Assembly: GCA_030654695.1 (NCBI GenBank) | Contig: JAURWY010000034.1 | Coordinates: 310,001 to 374,000, forward strand | Length of the DNA: 64,000 nt | Reading direction: 5' to 3' | Origin: Polaromonas sp. | GTDB lineage: Bacteria > Pseudomonadota > Gammaproteobacteria > Burkholderiales > Burkholderiaceae_C | Part shown: in pieces, positions 47,285 through 56,673 of the stretch | How positions within the stretch are numbered: position 1 is the stretch's first letter | Layout: each line of letters opens with the position of its first letter | Position numbers and translations under genes: made by a program | Notes under the pieces: generated by a model | Told to the model about the DNA's origin: nothing | What the model saw: the letters and a program-made list of their open reading frames with translations, nothing else | Database searches by the model: none

Positions 47285-47647
47285 TCAGGCAGCCAGCAAT
47301 TTGGCCTTGACTTGAGCCACGATGGCGCCGAAAGCAGCGCTGTCGTGAATGGCCATGTCGGACAGAACCTTACGGTCAATTTCGATACCGGTCTTTTTCA
47401 GGCCGTTAGCGAACTGGCTGTAGGTCATGCCAAATGAACGGCTTGCAGCGTTGATACGGGTGATCCACAGACGGCGGAACACGCGTTTTTTGGTACGACG
47501 GTCACGGTAGGCATACTGCCCAGCCTTCATCACCGCTTCTTTGGCGATACGGAAGACATTACCGCGGCGACCGCGAAAACCTTTTGCAAGGGCTAGAACT
47601 TTTTTGTGGCGGGCGCGAGCCGTTACACCACGTTTGACGCGAGGCAT
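47285..47647 (-). CDS. rplT: 50S ribosomal protein L20
   Basis: Protein of 120 residues (usual length 118-120), start [33 protein letters not shown]. It is rich in Arg and Lys and helps early 50S assembly by binding 23S rRNA. In E. coli it also represses the rpmI-rplT operon by binding upstream mRNA. It follows rpmI by 26 bases on the same strand. Confidence 0.98.
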   Translation of the reverse strand: MPRVKRGVTARARHKKVLALAKGFRGRRGNVFRIAKEAVMKAGQYAYRDRRTKKRVFRRLWITRINAASRSFGMTYSQFANGLKKTGIEIDRKVLSDMAIHDSAAFGAIVAQVKAKLLAA

Positions 47648-47673
47648 GTATTTACTCCTTGTTCGTCGTTAAA

Positions 47674-47877
47674 TTAAATGCCACGGCCTGGGAGCATCTG
47701 TGCCATGTGACCCATATTGGTCTCATGAACACCGACGGTTCCACGCAAGTGACGCTTGTTTTTAGTGGTCTTCTTGGTCAGGATGTGACGTTTGAAGGCT
47801 TGACCGCGCTTGACGGTGCCACCTGGACGAACGCGAAAACGCTTCTTAGCGCCGCTTTTGGTCTTCATTTTGGGCAT
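47674..47877 (-). CDS. rpmI: 50S ribosomal protein L35
   Basis: Protein of 67 residues, start [20 protein letters not shown], ending [11 protein letters not shown]. The ATG at 47877 has an AGGAG ribosome site. An alternative upstream ATG at 47895 adds six residues not seen in the family. It is between infC (195 bases upstream) and rplT. The spacer to infC has a stem-loop arrangement described separately. Confidence 0.97.
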   Translation of the reverse strand: MPKMKTKSGAKKRFRVRPGGTVKRGQAFKRHILTKKTTKNKRHLRGTVGVHETNMGHMAQMLPGRGI

Positions 47878-47940
47878 ATCAATGCTCCTTTTCATTTGTG
47901 CTCGTGAGGCGCTGCGAACCTTCCGCAGACTTGATGGCCC

Positions 47941-47981
47941 CGAGCCACTTGTTAAGTGGCGAGTTTTTCAACTTGCCACTT
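47941..47981 (-). promoter_or_regulatory. Mutually exclusive hairpins in the infC-rpmI spacer
   Basis: On the minus strand, the motif AAGTGGC occurs, then its complement GCCACTT, then AAGTGGC again. The first pair forms AAGTGGCAAGTT-GAAA-AACTCGCCACTT (12 bp, one A-C mismatch, GAAA loop, 47981-47954). The second pair would form a 7-bp hairpin GCCACTT-AAC-AAGTGGC. Only one can form at a time. The position matches where E. coli L20 binds to repress rpmI/rplT. No U-run follows, so it is not a terminator. Confidence 0.5.
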
Positions 47982-48072
47982 GGTAGAGGCTAGCTTTTAA
48001 GGGCTGGCCTCTTTTTAAGCCTGCCGGTGGTGACACCAACAAGCTAAATTTTTACTAACCAACTAAACCAAG

Positions 48073-48726
48073 TTAGTCTGTTGCTGCATCCGTTACAGCA
48101 GATGCAGATTCTACAGGCGTTACAGCTGCAACCGGTGCCGCCACTGCGACTGGAGCCACATTTACCGGCTTAACAGCCGCTTTTTTCTTACCCGGCGCGA
48201 TCATCATGACCATTTGCCGACCTTCGAGCTTGGGGAATTGCTCCACCACAATCAAGTCAGCCAACTCGTCACGGATACGCGCCAGCAAGGCCAAACCCAG
48301 TTCTTGGTGAGTGATCTCACGACCGCGAAAGCGCAAGGTGATCTTGCATTTGTCGCCTTCGTCCAAGAAACGCTTGATGTTGCGAACCTTGATGTTGTAG
48401 TCACCATCATCAGTACCGGGCCGGAACTTGATTTCCTTCACCTCGATCACTTTTTGCTTGGACTTCGCTTCCGCCGCCTTTTTTTGCTCAGCGTATTTGA
48501 ACTTGCCGTAATCCATGAGCCGACACACTGGCGGAACCGCCGTGGGCGAAATCTCAACGAGATCGACATCGGCCTCACCGGCCAAGCGCAACGCCTCCAT
48601 GATGCTGACAATGCCCAAGGGTTCATTGTCTGGCCCACTCAGACGCACTTCAGGGGCCATGATTTCACGGTTCAAGCGATGCTTGCGTTCTTCACGGTGA
48701 CGACGGTCACGAAATTCAGTAGCGAT
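48073..48726 (-). CDS. infC: Translation initiation factor IF-3 (ATC start)
   Basis: Protein of 217 residues that prevents premature subunit joining and checks the initiator tRNA. N-domain: [27 protein letters not shown]-domain: [26 protein letters not shown], then [17 protein letters not shown]. The reading frame extends upstream of the first usual start codons through [15 protein letters not shown], a segment expected at the IF-3 N-terminus. The first codon there is ATC (48726), preceded by AAGGA at 7 bases. E. coli infC uses ATT, and IF-3 rejects such codons to control itself, so ATC here fits the same feedback. An Ala/Val/Pro/Thr-rich tail of about 35 residues ends the protein. Confidence 0.93.
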   Translation of the reverse strand: MATEFRDRRHREERKHRLNREIMAPEVRLSGPDNEPLGIVSIMEALRLAGEADVDLVEISPTAVPPVCRLMDYGKFKYAEQKKAAEAKSKQKVIEVKEIKFRPGTDDGDYNIKVRNIKRFLDEGDKCKITLRFRGREITHQELGLALLARIRDELADLIVVEQFPKLEGRQMVMMIAPGKKKAAVKPVNVAPVAVAAPVAAVTPVESASAVTDAATD

Positions 48727-48820
48727 GGTCGAATCCTTTAAATATTGCTATAAAAGCCATAGCAGCTTTCGCCCGCCCCACTAGGACGACAGACTGATTT
48801 GATCAACAACTGTGAACGAG

Positions 48821-50728
48821 TCAGGCTTTTTGTGCGATGTCTGAGGCGATTTGCGCGGCAAATGCGTCAAGAGACATCACTCCAAGGTCTTTGTTACCCC
48901 GGGCGCGCACTGCAACAGCTCCAGCGGCCTTTTCTTTGTCGCCGACGACAAGGATGTAAGGAACCTTCTGCATTGAGTGCTCTCGTATTTTATACGTTAT
49001 TTTTTCGTTGCGTAAATCAAGCTGAACCCTAAGCCCTTGATTCTGCAGCGTTTTGACAATTTCGCGACAGTAATCGTCTTGTGCCTCGGTGATGTTGAGC
49101 ACCGACACCTGCACGGGTGCAAGCCAGGTCGGCAGTGCGCCAGAGTGCTCTTCAATGAGAATACCGATGAAGCGCTCAAGGCTTCCAACAATCGCACGGT
49201 GCAACATGACAGGACGATGACGGGCACCGTCTTCACCAACGTATTCAGCGTCAAGACGTTCAGGCATCGAGAAGTCAACCTGCATGGTGCCGCATTGCCA
49301 CTGACGACCTAAGGCATCTTTCAGCGTGTATTCAATTTTGGGGCCGTAGAAAGCGCCATCACCGGGGGCGATTTCAAATTCGCAACCTGACGCGCGCAGG
49401 CTTTCCATCAAGGCGTGCTCAGCTTTGTCCCAGCTTTCGTCCAAGCCAATGCGGGCTTCGGGTCGGGTTGCCACCTTGTAAATGATGTTTTTGAAACCGA
49501 AGTCGGTGTAGACCTTCTGCAGCAGCGTCGTGTAGTCGACGCACTCTTTGAGAATCTGCTCTTCAGTGCAAAAAATATGGCCGTCATCTTGCGTGAAACC
49601 GCGCACGCGCATGATGCCGTGCAAGCCGCCCGAAGGCTCGTTGCGGTGGCACTGACCGAACTCGCCGTAGCGCAGCGGCAGATCACGGTAGCTCTTGATG
49701 CCTTGCTTGAAAATCAGAATGTGGCCCGGGCAGTTCATCGGCTTCAGCGCGTATTCGCGCTTCTCGCTTTCAGTCGTGAACATGTTGTCGCGGTACTTGT
49801 CCCAGTGGCCGGTTTTTTCCCACAGCGTCTTGTCAATCACCTGCGGGCCCTTGACCTCCAGGTAACCGTTGTCTTGGTAGACCTTGCGCATGTACTGCTC
49901 AACACCCTGCCAAACCGTCCAGCCTTTCGGGTGCCAAAACACCAAGCCTGGCGCATGGTCGTCGATATGAAAAAGGTCTAGCTCTTTGCCGAGCTTGCGG
50001 TGGTCGCGTTTTTCGGCTTCTTCAAGTTGCGTCAGGTACTGCTGCAAGTCGTCTTTGCTGGCCCAGGCCGTGCCGTAAATGCGCTGCAGCATTTCATTGC
50101 GGTGGTCGCCGCGCCAGTAAGCGCCAGCCAGCTTCATGAGTTTGAAGAACTTCAGCTTGCCAGTGCTTGGCACGTGTGGGCCGCGGCACAGATCTTCAAA
50201 AGTGCCTTCGCGGTACAGCGAGACATCTTCGTTGGCCGGGATGCTGGCGATGATCTCCGCCTTGTAATGCTCACCGATAGATTTGAAATGCGCCACGGCT
50301 TCGTCACGCGGCAGCACTCGGCGCGTCACGGCTTCGTCTTTGGCCGCGAGCTGCGTCATGCGTTTCTCGATGGCTTCCAAGTCTTCAGGCGTGAACGGCC
50401 GTTTGTACGAGAAGTCGTAGAAAAATCCGTTCTCGATGACCGGGCCGATTGTCACTTGCGCATCCGGGAAAAGCTCCTTCACGGCATATGCCAACAAATG
50501 TGCTGCCGAGTGACGAATCAGCTCCAGCCCTTCGGGGTCTTTGGCCGTGATGATGGCGAGCGCACTGTTCGCCTCCATCAAATAGCTTGTGTCCACCAGC
50601 TTGCCATTGACCTTGCCACCCAACGCAGCTTTGGCCAAGCCAGCGCCGATGGAGGCAGCCACTTCAGCGACAGTGACGGGCTGCGGGAATTCGCGGATGG
50701 AAGCGTCGGGAAGCGTGACTTGGATCAT
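48821..50728 (-). CDS. thrS: Threonyl-tRNA synthetase
   Basis: Class IIa synthetase of 635 residues charging tRNA-Thr. TGS domain ([24 protein letters not shown]), editing domain with [20 protein letters not shown] (HxxxH at about residue 74), catalytic core with motif 2 [27 protein letters not shown] and zinc-ligand CPGHILIFK, and an anticodon-binding domain ([32 protein letters not shown]). The ATG at 50728 is used; a TTG at 50737 would add three residues. The terminator of aceA lies in the gap just upstream. infC follows after 94 bases. Confidence 0.97.
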   Translation of the reverse strand: MIQVTLPDASIREFPQPVTVAEVAASIGAGLAKAALGGKVNGKLVDTSYLMEANSALAIITAKDPEGLELIRHSAAHLLAYAVKELFPDAQVTIGPVIENGFFYDFSYKRPFTPEDLEAIEKRMTQLAAKDEAVTRRVLPRDEAVAHFKSIGEHYKAEIIASIPANEDVSLYREGTFEDLCRGPHVPSTGKLKFFKLMKLAGAYWRGDHRNEMLQRIYGTAWASKDDLQQYLTQLEEAEKRDHRKLGKELDLFHIDDHAPGLVFWHPKGWTVWQGVEQYMRKVYQDNGYLEVKGPQVIDKTLWEKTGHWDKYRDNMFTTESEKREYALKPMNCPGHILIFKQGIKSYRDLPLRYGEFGQCHRNEPSGGLHGIMRVRGFTQDDGHIFCTEEQILKECVDYTTLLQKVYTDFGFKNIIYKVATRPEARIGLDESWDKAEHALMESLRASGCEFEIAPGDGAFYGPKIEYTLKDALGRQWQCGTMQVDFSMPERLDAEYVGEDGARHRPVMLHRAIVGSLERFIGILIEEHSGALPTWLAPVQVSVLNITEAQDDYCREIVKTLQNQGLRVQLDLRNEKITYKIREHSMQKVPYILVVGDKEKAAGAVAVRARGNKDLGVMSLDAFAAQIASDIAQKA

Positions 50729-50747
50729 GGTTTTCAAAAAGGAAAAA

Positions 50748-50778
50748 AGAGAAAGCGCGGACGAGCCGCGCTTTCTCT
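50748..50778 (-). terminator. Intrinsic terminator of aceA
   Basis: A perfect 13-bp inverted repeat (AGAGAAAGCGCGG / CCGCGCTTTCTCT) with a 5-base loop. On the minus strand it is followed by six T and lies 50 bases after the aceA stop and 20 bases before the thrS ATG. It should insulate thrS from aceA. Confidence 0.93.
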
Positions 50779-50827
50779 GAATAAGCCGGAATGGCGTGAT
50801 TTTACGCCGCCCCTGCTGTGCTCAATT

Positions 50828-52147
50828 TCAGTGGAACTGCTCTTCTTCGGTTGAACCGGTGAGAGCCGTCACGCTGGACTTGCCGCCTTGGATCGCCGTG
50901 GTGACTTCGTCGAAGTAACCGGTACCCACTTCTTGCTGGTGCGAGACAAAGGTGTAGCCACGGTCGCGGGCTGCGAATTCGGGCTCTTGCACCTTCTCGA
51001 TGTACGCCGTCATACCGCGCTTGACGTAGTCTTGCGATAAGTCGTACATGTTGTACCACATGGAGTGAATGCCAGCGAGCGTGATGAACTGGTACTTGTA
51101 ACCCATGGCGCCGAGCTCGCGCTGGAACTTGGCGATGGTTGCATCGTCCAGGTTTTTCTTCCAGTTGAACGACGGCGAGCAGTTGTAGGCCAGCATCTTG
51201 CCTGGGTGCACTTTGTGCACAGCGTCAGCAAACTTCTTGGCAAATTCCAAGTCTGGCGTGCCGGTTTCGCACCACACCAAGTCGGCGTAATGGGCGTAGG
51301 CGATGGCCCGTGCGACGGCTTGGTCCATGCCCTTGCGGGTCTTGTAAAAACCTTCAGATGTGCGCTCGCCGGTCAAGAAAGGCTTGTCGATCTCGTCGTA
51401 GTCGGAGGTCAACAGGTCGGCAGCTTCAGCATCCGTGCGAGCAATCACCAGCGTCGGCACGCCGCAAACGTCGGCCGCCATGCGGGCTGCGATCAACTTT
51501 TGGCAGGCTTCCCGGGTTGGCAACAACACTTTGCCGCCCATGTGGCCACACTTCTTGACGGAGGCCAGTTGGTCTTCCCAGTGCACAGCACCTGCGCCGG
51601 CCTTGATCATGGACTTCATCAGCTCGAAGGCATTCAGCACGCCGCCGAAACCTGCTTCAGCATCGGCCACGATAGGGGCGAAGTAATCGATGTAATCTTT
51701 GTCGCCAGCATCAATGCCTTTGGCGTGCTGAATCTCGTCCGCACGGCGAAAGGTGTTGTTGATTGTCTCAACCACTTTCGGCACAGAGTCCACCGGGTAC
51801 AGCGACTGGTCGGGGTACATCGACGAATAGGTGTTGTTGTCTGCAGCAACCTGCCAGCCCGACAAATAAATCGCCTTCACGCCGGCCTTGACCTGTTGCA
51901 TGGCTTGACCACCGGTCAGCGCACCCAAGGTGTTGACGTAAGCCTCGGTGTGCAGCAAGTTCCAGAGCTTCTCGGCACCGCGACGGGCCAGCGTGTGCTC
52001 AATCGGGAATGAACCGCGAAGACGAACAACATCGGCAGCGCTGTAACCGCGCTTGATGCCCTTCCAGCGTGGATTGGTCGCCCAATCTTTTTCGAGTACG
52101 GCAATTTGCTGTTCGCGGCTGAGTTGTTCGGTGAGGTGCTGTGGCAT
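50828..52147 (-). CDS. aceA: Isocitrate lyase
   Basis: Glyoxylate-shunt enzyme of 439 residues splitting isocitrate to succinate and glyoxylate, needed for growth on acetate and fatty acids. The active-site signature KKCGHMGGK lies at 198-206 with catalytic C200. [10 protein letters not shown] and the C-terminal lid [25 protein letters not shown] are conserved. No malate synthase gene is adjacent. It has its own terminator and a long AT-rich upstream region with operator-like palindromes, so it is probably a single-gene unit with carbon-source control. Confidence 0.97.
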   Translation of the reverse strand: MPQHLTEQLSREQQIAVLEKDWATNPRWKGIKRGYSAADVVRLRGSFPIEHTLARRGAEKLWNLLHTEAYVNTLGALTGGQAMQQVKAGVKAIYLSGWQVAADNNTYSSMYPDQSLYPVDSVPKVVETINNTFRRADEIQHAKGIDAGDKDYIDYFAPIVADAEAGFGGVLNAFELMKSMIKAGAGAVHWEDQLASVKKCGHMGGKVLLPTREACQKLIAARMAADVCGVPTLVIARTDAEAADLLTSDYDEIDKPFLTGERTSEGFYKTRKGMDQAVARAIAYAHYADLVWCETGTPDLEFAKKFADAVHKVHPGKMLAYNCSPSFNWKKNLDDATIAKFQRELGAMGYKYQFITLAGIHSMWYNMYDLSQDYVKRGMTAYIEKVQEPEFAARDRGYTFVSHQQEVGTGYFDEVTTAIQGGKSSVTALTGSTEEEQFH

Positions 52148-52465
52148 GAGATCACTCCTGAAGTTAAAGAAAAACCGTCAAACAAAGCGGGGGGCTTAAG
52201 TGGCGAGGTGCTCTCGCTGGAACCCAAGTGGCGCCCTCTTTGTTAGTAGCTTCACTTTAAGTCTTCTAGAAGACTTATTTAAGCTCTTATGTCTTATATA
52301 AGATTTAAATTTTTAACAATAAAATCAATAGCCTACGGATTAAATATCACGATGCAAAAAATGATTTCTCATATTGAGAAAATATGATGCAGTGCAGCAT
52401 GACCGCTTATCGCATTATGAAAACAACTTTGCCACCGTGAAAATAACCAGACTGGCAAACCGTTG
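52148..52465. other. 318-bp non-coding region upstream of aceA
   Basis: No gene was recognised. The middle (about 52240-52400) is much richer in A and T than its surroundings and holds the two GTCTT-N4-AAGAY palindromes listed separately, plus AT-rich promoter-like text (TATAAGATTTAAATTTTTAACAATAAAAT). The far end adjoins the stop of potI. The region is the natural promoter and regulatory zone of aceA. Confidence 0.7.
52258..52304. promoter_or_regulatory. Two-copy palindromic operator candidate upstream of aceA
   Basis: TAAGTCTTCTAGAAGACTTA (52258-52277) is a perfect 20-bp palindrome. GTCTTATATAAGAT (52291-52304) repeats its core: both match GTCTT-N4-AAGAY, with core starts at 52261 and 52291, exactly 30 bp or about three helical turns apart. 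The pair lies about 110-160 bases upstream of the aceA start. This fits a homodimeric regulator; its identity is not known. Confidence 0.6.
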
Positions 52466-53332
52466 CTAAACCGATCGGCCCTCACGCGCAGCGCTCACCG
52501 CGGCATTGATCTCACGCAAACGCTGCCGCTGCGCACTGGCCAAGCTCACGCTGTAGGCAATGATGCCGATGCTCACCACCGCAATCAGCAAGGTGGCGGC
52601 GGCATAAATCGACGGGTTGACACCTCGGCGTGCATAAGCAAAGATGACCTGTGGCAAGGTGGTCACACCGGGGCCTGACAAGAATTCAGAAATCACCACG
52701 TCGTCAAATGACAGCGTGAAGGTCAACAGCCAAGCGGCCACCATGGCCGGTGCAATGCTCGGCAGCGTGACCAGAAAAAACACCTGCATCGGCCGGCAGC
52801 CCAAGTCCATCGCCGCCTCTTCAATCGAGCGGTCGACTTCACGCAGCCGCGACTGAATCACCACCGTCGCGTAAGCCATGCCCAGCAAGGTGTGGCCCAC
52901 CACAATCGTACCCATGCCGCGGTCTGGCCAACCCAGCGCACGCTGCACCGCCACCATCAGCAGCAGCAGTGACAAACCCGTGATCACCTCCGGCATGATC
53001 AAGGGTGCGTTGACCAAGCCGATGAAAAGTGGCCGGCCGCGAAATCGCTCGTAGCGCACCAGTACAAAAGCCGCCATCGCCCCCAACACGGCAGACAGCG
53101 TGGCCGTCAGCAGCGCTACCTTAAGGGACAACAAGAAGCCCTCGACCAAACGCGTGTCAGCCCAGAGAGCGCTGTACCAGCGGAGTGAAAAGCCGGTGAA
53201 GACGCCATCTTGACGCGTGCTGTTGAACGAAAAAACAATCAGAAAAACCAGCGGTGCGTACAAAAATAGATAGACCGCGAGCAACCAAAAATGGCCCAAG
53301 CGTGCCTGAAGGAAACGGCTGATCGTGCGCAT
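52466..53332 (-). CDS. potI: Polyamine ABC transporter permease PotI-like
   Basis: Inner-membrane permease of 288 residues with about six helices. The EAA loop IEEAAMDLGCRPMQVFFLVTLPSIAPAMVAAWLLTF (about 170-205) couples to the ATPase. The order potF-potG-potH-potI in one strand and the similarity of the binding protein to PotF make putrescine or a related polyamine the best guess. The ATG is one base after the potH stop. It ends the operon before the aceA upstream region. Confidence 0.88.
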   Translation of the reverse strand: MRTISRFLQARLGHFWLLAVYLFLYAPLVFLIVFSFNSTRQDGVFTGFSLRWYSALWADTRLVEGFLLSLKVALLTATLSAVLGAMAAFVLVRYERFRGRPLFIGLVNAPLIMPEVITGLSLLLLMVAVQRALGWPDRGMGTIVVGHTLLGMAYATVVIQSRLREVDRSIEEAAMDLGCRPMQVFFLVTLPSIAPAMVAAWLLTFTLSFDDVVISEFLSGPGVTTLPQVIFAYARRGVNPSIYAAATLLIAVVSIGIIAYSVSLASAQRQRLREINAAVSAAREGRSV

Positions 53333-53333
53333 C

Positions 53334-54281
53334 TCAGCCCCGCCCTTTCAGGCCGGATGTCGACGGTGGCTGAGCACTGAAATGGTTGTAAAGCGCCAGC
53401 GGAAAGAGAATCAGAAAAATCATGACGACGGCCAAGGCCGAGGCGCGCGGCCAGTTGTTGCTGCTGAACATTTCGTCCCACACCACCCGGCCAATCATGA
53501 TGTTTTCAGCGCCGCCCAGCAGTGACGGAATGACGAACTCACCGATGCAGGGAATGAAGACCAGCATGGCCCCCGAGACAATACCGGCCTTGCTCAAAGG
53601 CACGGTGATCAGCCAAAACGCGTGCCACGGGCTGGCGCCCAGGTCATGCGCGGCCTCCAACAAGCTGAGGTCCATTTTCACCAGCGTGGCGTACAGCGGC
53701 AGCACCATGAAAGGCAGATAAACATAAGTCATGCCAACCAACATCGAGATGTCGGTGTAGAGCATTTGGATCGGCGCGTCGATCAAGCCCAGCGACAGCA
53801 GCGCGTTGTTGATGACGCCTTGGTCCGCCAAGATGCCCTTCCAAGCGTAAACGCGCAGCAAAAAAGAGGTCCAGAACGGCAGCATCACCAGCATCAACAA
53901 AGCCGGCCGAATACTCGGCTTCGAACGCGCAATGAAGTAAGCGAAGGGATAACCAATCAGCAGACACAAGAAGGTCGTGAAGAAGGCGTACTTGAGCGAG
54001 GTGGCGTACGCATCCAGGTAAATGGTCTGGCCAAAACCAGCGCTGGCATCCCAAAAAATGGCGGCGTAGTTGTCGTACTTTATGAAGAAGCGCCAAACAC
54101 CGTCGGCCGAAGCGATCAAGGGTGCAAACGGGTCTACGCCACTGCCCATGTCGGTGATGCTGATGCGCAGCAAAATCAAACACGGCAAGACGAAAAAAAT
54201 CAGCAGCCACAAAGACGGCACGCTGATGACAAAGCGGCGGCCGGGCCAAAACTTCAACGCCAACAAATCTTTCATGGCCAC
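53334..54281 (-). CDS. potH: Polyamine ABC transporter permease PotH-like
   Basis: Inner-membrane permease of 315 residues with about six helices; the EAA loop is LLEAAHDLGASPWHAFWLITVPLSKAGIVSG (about 208-238). PotH and PotI form a heterodimeric channel. It starts four bases after potG; alternative start at the second ATG (54275, MKDLLALKF). It ends with a proline-rich, polar tail (SAQPPSTSGLKGRG). Fully in the potFGHI operon. Confidence 0.88.
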   Translation of the reverse strand: MAMKDLLALKFWPGRRFVISVPSLWLLIFFVLPCLILLRISITDMGSGVDPFAPLIASADGVWRFFIKYDNYAAIFWDASAGFGQTIYLDAYATSLKYAFFTTFLCLLIGYPFAYFIARSKPSIRPALLMLVMLPFWTSFLLRVYAWKGILADQGVINNALLSLGLIDAPIQMLYTDISMLVGMTYVYLPFMVLPLYATLVKMDLSLLEAAHDLGASPWHAFWLITVPLSKAGIVSGAMLVFIPCIGEFVIPSLLGGAENIMIGRVVWDEMFSSNNWPRASALAVVMIFLILFPLALYNHFSAQPPSTSGLKGRG

Positions 54282-54285
54282 GGCT

Positions 54286-55398
54286 TTATGAGCTCAATGT
54301 CACGGCTGCCGAATCACTCCACCAGAAAAACACCGCATCGTTCCAGGTGATGCCGCTGAGGTCTTGCCGAGCCGTGTTGCCCTCGGTGATCTTGACTGTT
54401 TTTCCGTTCGGCATCGCCACGATAAAAGTGTTGTAACTGCCAAAGTAAGCAATCTCCCGGACGGTGCCCGTGAAGAGGTTGTGCTGCACATCCGGCCTAT
54501 TTTTAGCGATGTTGATTTTCTCGGGTCGCACCGCTACGGCCAGCGCCATGCCCGGCGCGCCTGTGATGCCGTGGCCGACATGAATCACGCCCTCTGGCGT
54601 GGTGATTTCGCAGCGGTCAACCTCGTCCAGCGTGAGCGCACCGTCAAACAAATTGGCTTGCCCGATGAAGTCGGCCACGAAGCGGCAATTCGGATGTTCA
54701 TAAATCTCGCGCGGCGTGCCCACCTGCAGCACGCGCCCTTGACTCATGACTGCAATACGCGAGGCCATCGACATGGCTTCCTCTTGGTCGTGCGTGACCA
54801 TCACGCAGGTCACACCAACCGATTCAATGATGTTGACCAACTCAAACTGCGTTTGCTCGCGCAGTTTTTTATCAAGCGCGCCCAAGGGCTCGTCAAGCAA
54901 CAACAGCTGCGGCCGTTTGGCCAAGCTGCGCGCCAAGGCCACGCGCTGCTGTTGGCCGCCCGACAGCTGGTGCGGCTTGCGCTTGGCCAACGCGGTCAGC
55001 TGGACCAGCCGCAGCATCTCCTCGACCCGCTCGGTGATCTCGGCTTTAGGCAGGCCCTCACGCTTCAGGCCAAAGGCGATGTTGTCCCAAACGCTGAGGT
55101 GCGGGAACAGCGCATAAGACTGAAACATCATGTTGATCGGCCGCTCGTAGGGCGCCAATCCGGCGATCTCCACACCGTCCAGCGTCACCGTCCCGGACGT
55201 CGGCACCTCGAACCCCGCCAACAAGCGCAACAAGGTTGACTTGCCACAGCCAGAGCTGCCCAGCAGCGCAAAGATCTCGCCCTTGTTGATGGACAAAGAC
55301 ACGTCATCAACGGCGGCCACATCGTCAAAGCGTTTGACGATGCCTTCGGCGCGCAAAAAACCAACGCGGTTAGCGGCAGGCGGATTCATCGCGTTCAC
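54286..55398 (-). CDS. potG: Polyamine ABC transporter ATP-binding protein PotG-like
   Basis: ATPase of 370 residues: Walker [11 protein letters not shown]-loop [21 protein letters not shown], signature [16 protein letters not shown], Walker [13 protein letters not shown] and H-loop [11 protein letters not shown]-terminal TOBE domain (about 280-365, with [11 protein letters not shown]) is typical of spermidine/putrescine and related importers. It overlaps potF by ATGA (55398-55395). Its partner permeases follow. Confidence 0.92.
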   Translation of the reverse strand: MNAMNPPAANRVGFLRAEGIVKRFDDVAAVDDVSLSINKGEIFALLGSSGCGKSTLLRLLAGFEVPTSGTVTLDGVEIAGLAPYERPINMMFQSYALFPHLSVWDNIAFGLKREGLPKAEITERVEEMLRLVQLTALAKRKPHQLSGGQQQRVALARSLAKRPQLLLLDEPLGALDKKLREQTQFELVNIIESVGVTCVMVTHDQEEAMSMASRIAVMSQGRVLQVGTPREIYEHPNCRFVADFIGQANLFDGALTLDEVDRCEITTPEGVIHVGHGITGAPGMALAVAVRPEKINIAKNRPDVQHNLFTGTVREIAYFGSYNTFIVAMPNGKTVKITEGNTARQDLSGITWNDAVFFWWSDSAAVTLSS

Positions 55399-56525
55399 TG
55401 CCCTCTTTTGAAGGCCGTGAACGCGTTCGCCATGGACGCTCGGGCTTCGTTGCTGAAGCTGGCTGGCGCGATCATTTTCTGCAAGTTGGCGGCGTTCGGG
55501 AAGACCGCTTGGTCTTGCGCTATCTCAGGCTTCACATGCGTCAGACTGGCCTTGTTGGCAGTGGCGTAACGCAGCTCATTGGTCAGCGATGCCGAGACCT
55601 CCGGACGCAAAAAATAGTTGATGAAGGCATGCGCGTTGTTCGGATGCTTGGCATCTTGGGGGATGGCCAGCGTGTCAAAAAAGATCAAACCGCCGGTGCT
55701 CGGCAGCAGCGCCTCGATGTCATGACCATTCTTGTTGTCGATCGCGCGTTGTCGAGCGATGTTGATGTCGCCCGCCCAAGCTAAAGCCACGCAGGCCCGG
55801 CCGCCCGCCAGATCGTCAATCATGGTGCTGCTGAACATGCGGATGTCGGGCCGCACCTTGGCCAGCATGGCGGCGGCCACTTGATGGTCTGACGGGTCGT
55901 TGGAGTAAGCTTTCTTGCCGATGAAGTGCAGGGCCGGCGGAATCACCTCGGTCGGCGAGTCTAAAAAGGCGATGCCGCAAGACTTGAGCTTGTTGGTGTA
56001 AACCGGATTAAAAACCAGTTCCCAGACGTTGGCGGGCATGGGCGTATCGCCCAGCGCGGCAGCCACTTTGCCTTTGTTGATACCGACCGTGGTGAAGCTC
56101 CAAGCCCACGGCACCAAGTACTGGTGGCCCGGGTCAATCGTCGCCAACTTGGCCATGATGGCCGGGTCGAGATGGGTGACGTTGGGCAGCTTGGCTGGGT
56201 CGAGTTTGAGCAGCAGCCCACCGTCGATTTGCGGCTTGGCAAAGACCGCGCCAGGCACCACGATGTCGTAGCCGGTGTTGCCGGCGACCAGCTTGGCGTG
56301 CAGGGCTTCGTTGTTTTCAAAGGTCTGGTAGTTGACCTTGATGCCAGTTTCCTGCGTGAAGTTGGCCACCATAACCTGGGTGATGTAGTCGGGCCAGTTG
56401 TAGATGTTAAGAACTTTTTCTTCTGCGCCAGCGACTGTTGCGCCGGTTGCCGCCGTCTCGTCCTTCTTGCCGCAGGCAGTCAAAGCCAGCGCCGACAAAG
56501 CCAATGACCACAGGTACTTGTTCAT
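55395..56525 (-). CDS. potF: Polyamine-binding lipoprotein PotF-like
   Basis: Extracytoplasmic solute receptor of 376 residues. A lipobox (LALTACGKK) predicts a lipid-anchored protein, whereas E. coli PotF is a soluble periplasmic protein. The PotD/PotF fold is clear: VLNIYNWPDYITQVMVANFTQETGIKVNYQTFENNEAL, YDIVVPGAVF, LVPWAWSFTTVGINKGKV, CVALAWAGDINIARQRA (a SWAGD-like polyamine-binding segment). The ligand is inferred from homology. First gene of a potFGHI operon. Confidence 0.88.
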   Translation of the reverse strand: MNKYLWSLALSALALTACGKKDETAATGATVAGAEEKVLNIYNWPDYITQVMVANFTQETGIKVNYQTFENNEALHAKLVAGNTGYDIVVPGAVFAKPQIDGGLLLKLDPAKLPNVTHLDPAIMAKLATIDPGHQYLVPWAWSFTTVGINKGKVAAALGDTPMPANVWELVFNPVYTNKLKSCGIAFLDSPTEVIPPALHFIGKKAYSNDPSDHQVAAAMLAKVRPDIRMFSSTMIDDLAGGRACVALAWAGDINIARQRAIDNKNGHDIEALLPSTGGLIFFDTLAIPQDAKHPNNAHAFINYFLRPEVSASLTNELRYATANKASLTHVKPEIAQDQAVFPNAANLQKMIAPASFSNEARASMANAFTAFKRGQ

Positions 56526-56673
56526 GATGTTGTTGAGTCCGTGAAGCAGGTTGCAGCTAGTGCCCAGCCTCGTGCGGCCGGCCAGCGAAAAGCGGATTGT
56601 AAGAGCTAACTCCGCCGTCTTGCGGCCACTTGCAGCGCCGGGATCGCGCCCTGAATTCGGCCGCGCCCAAGGC

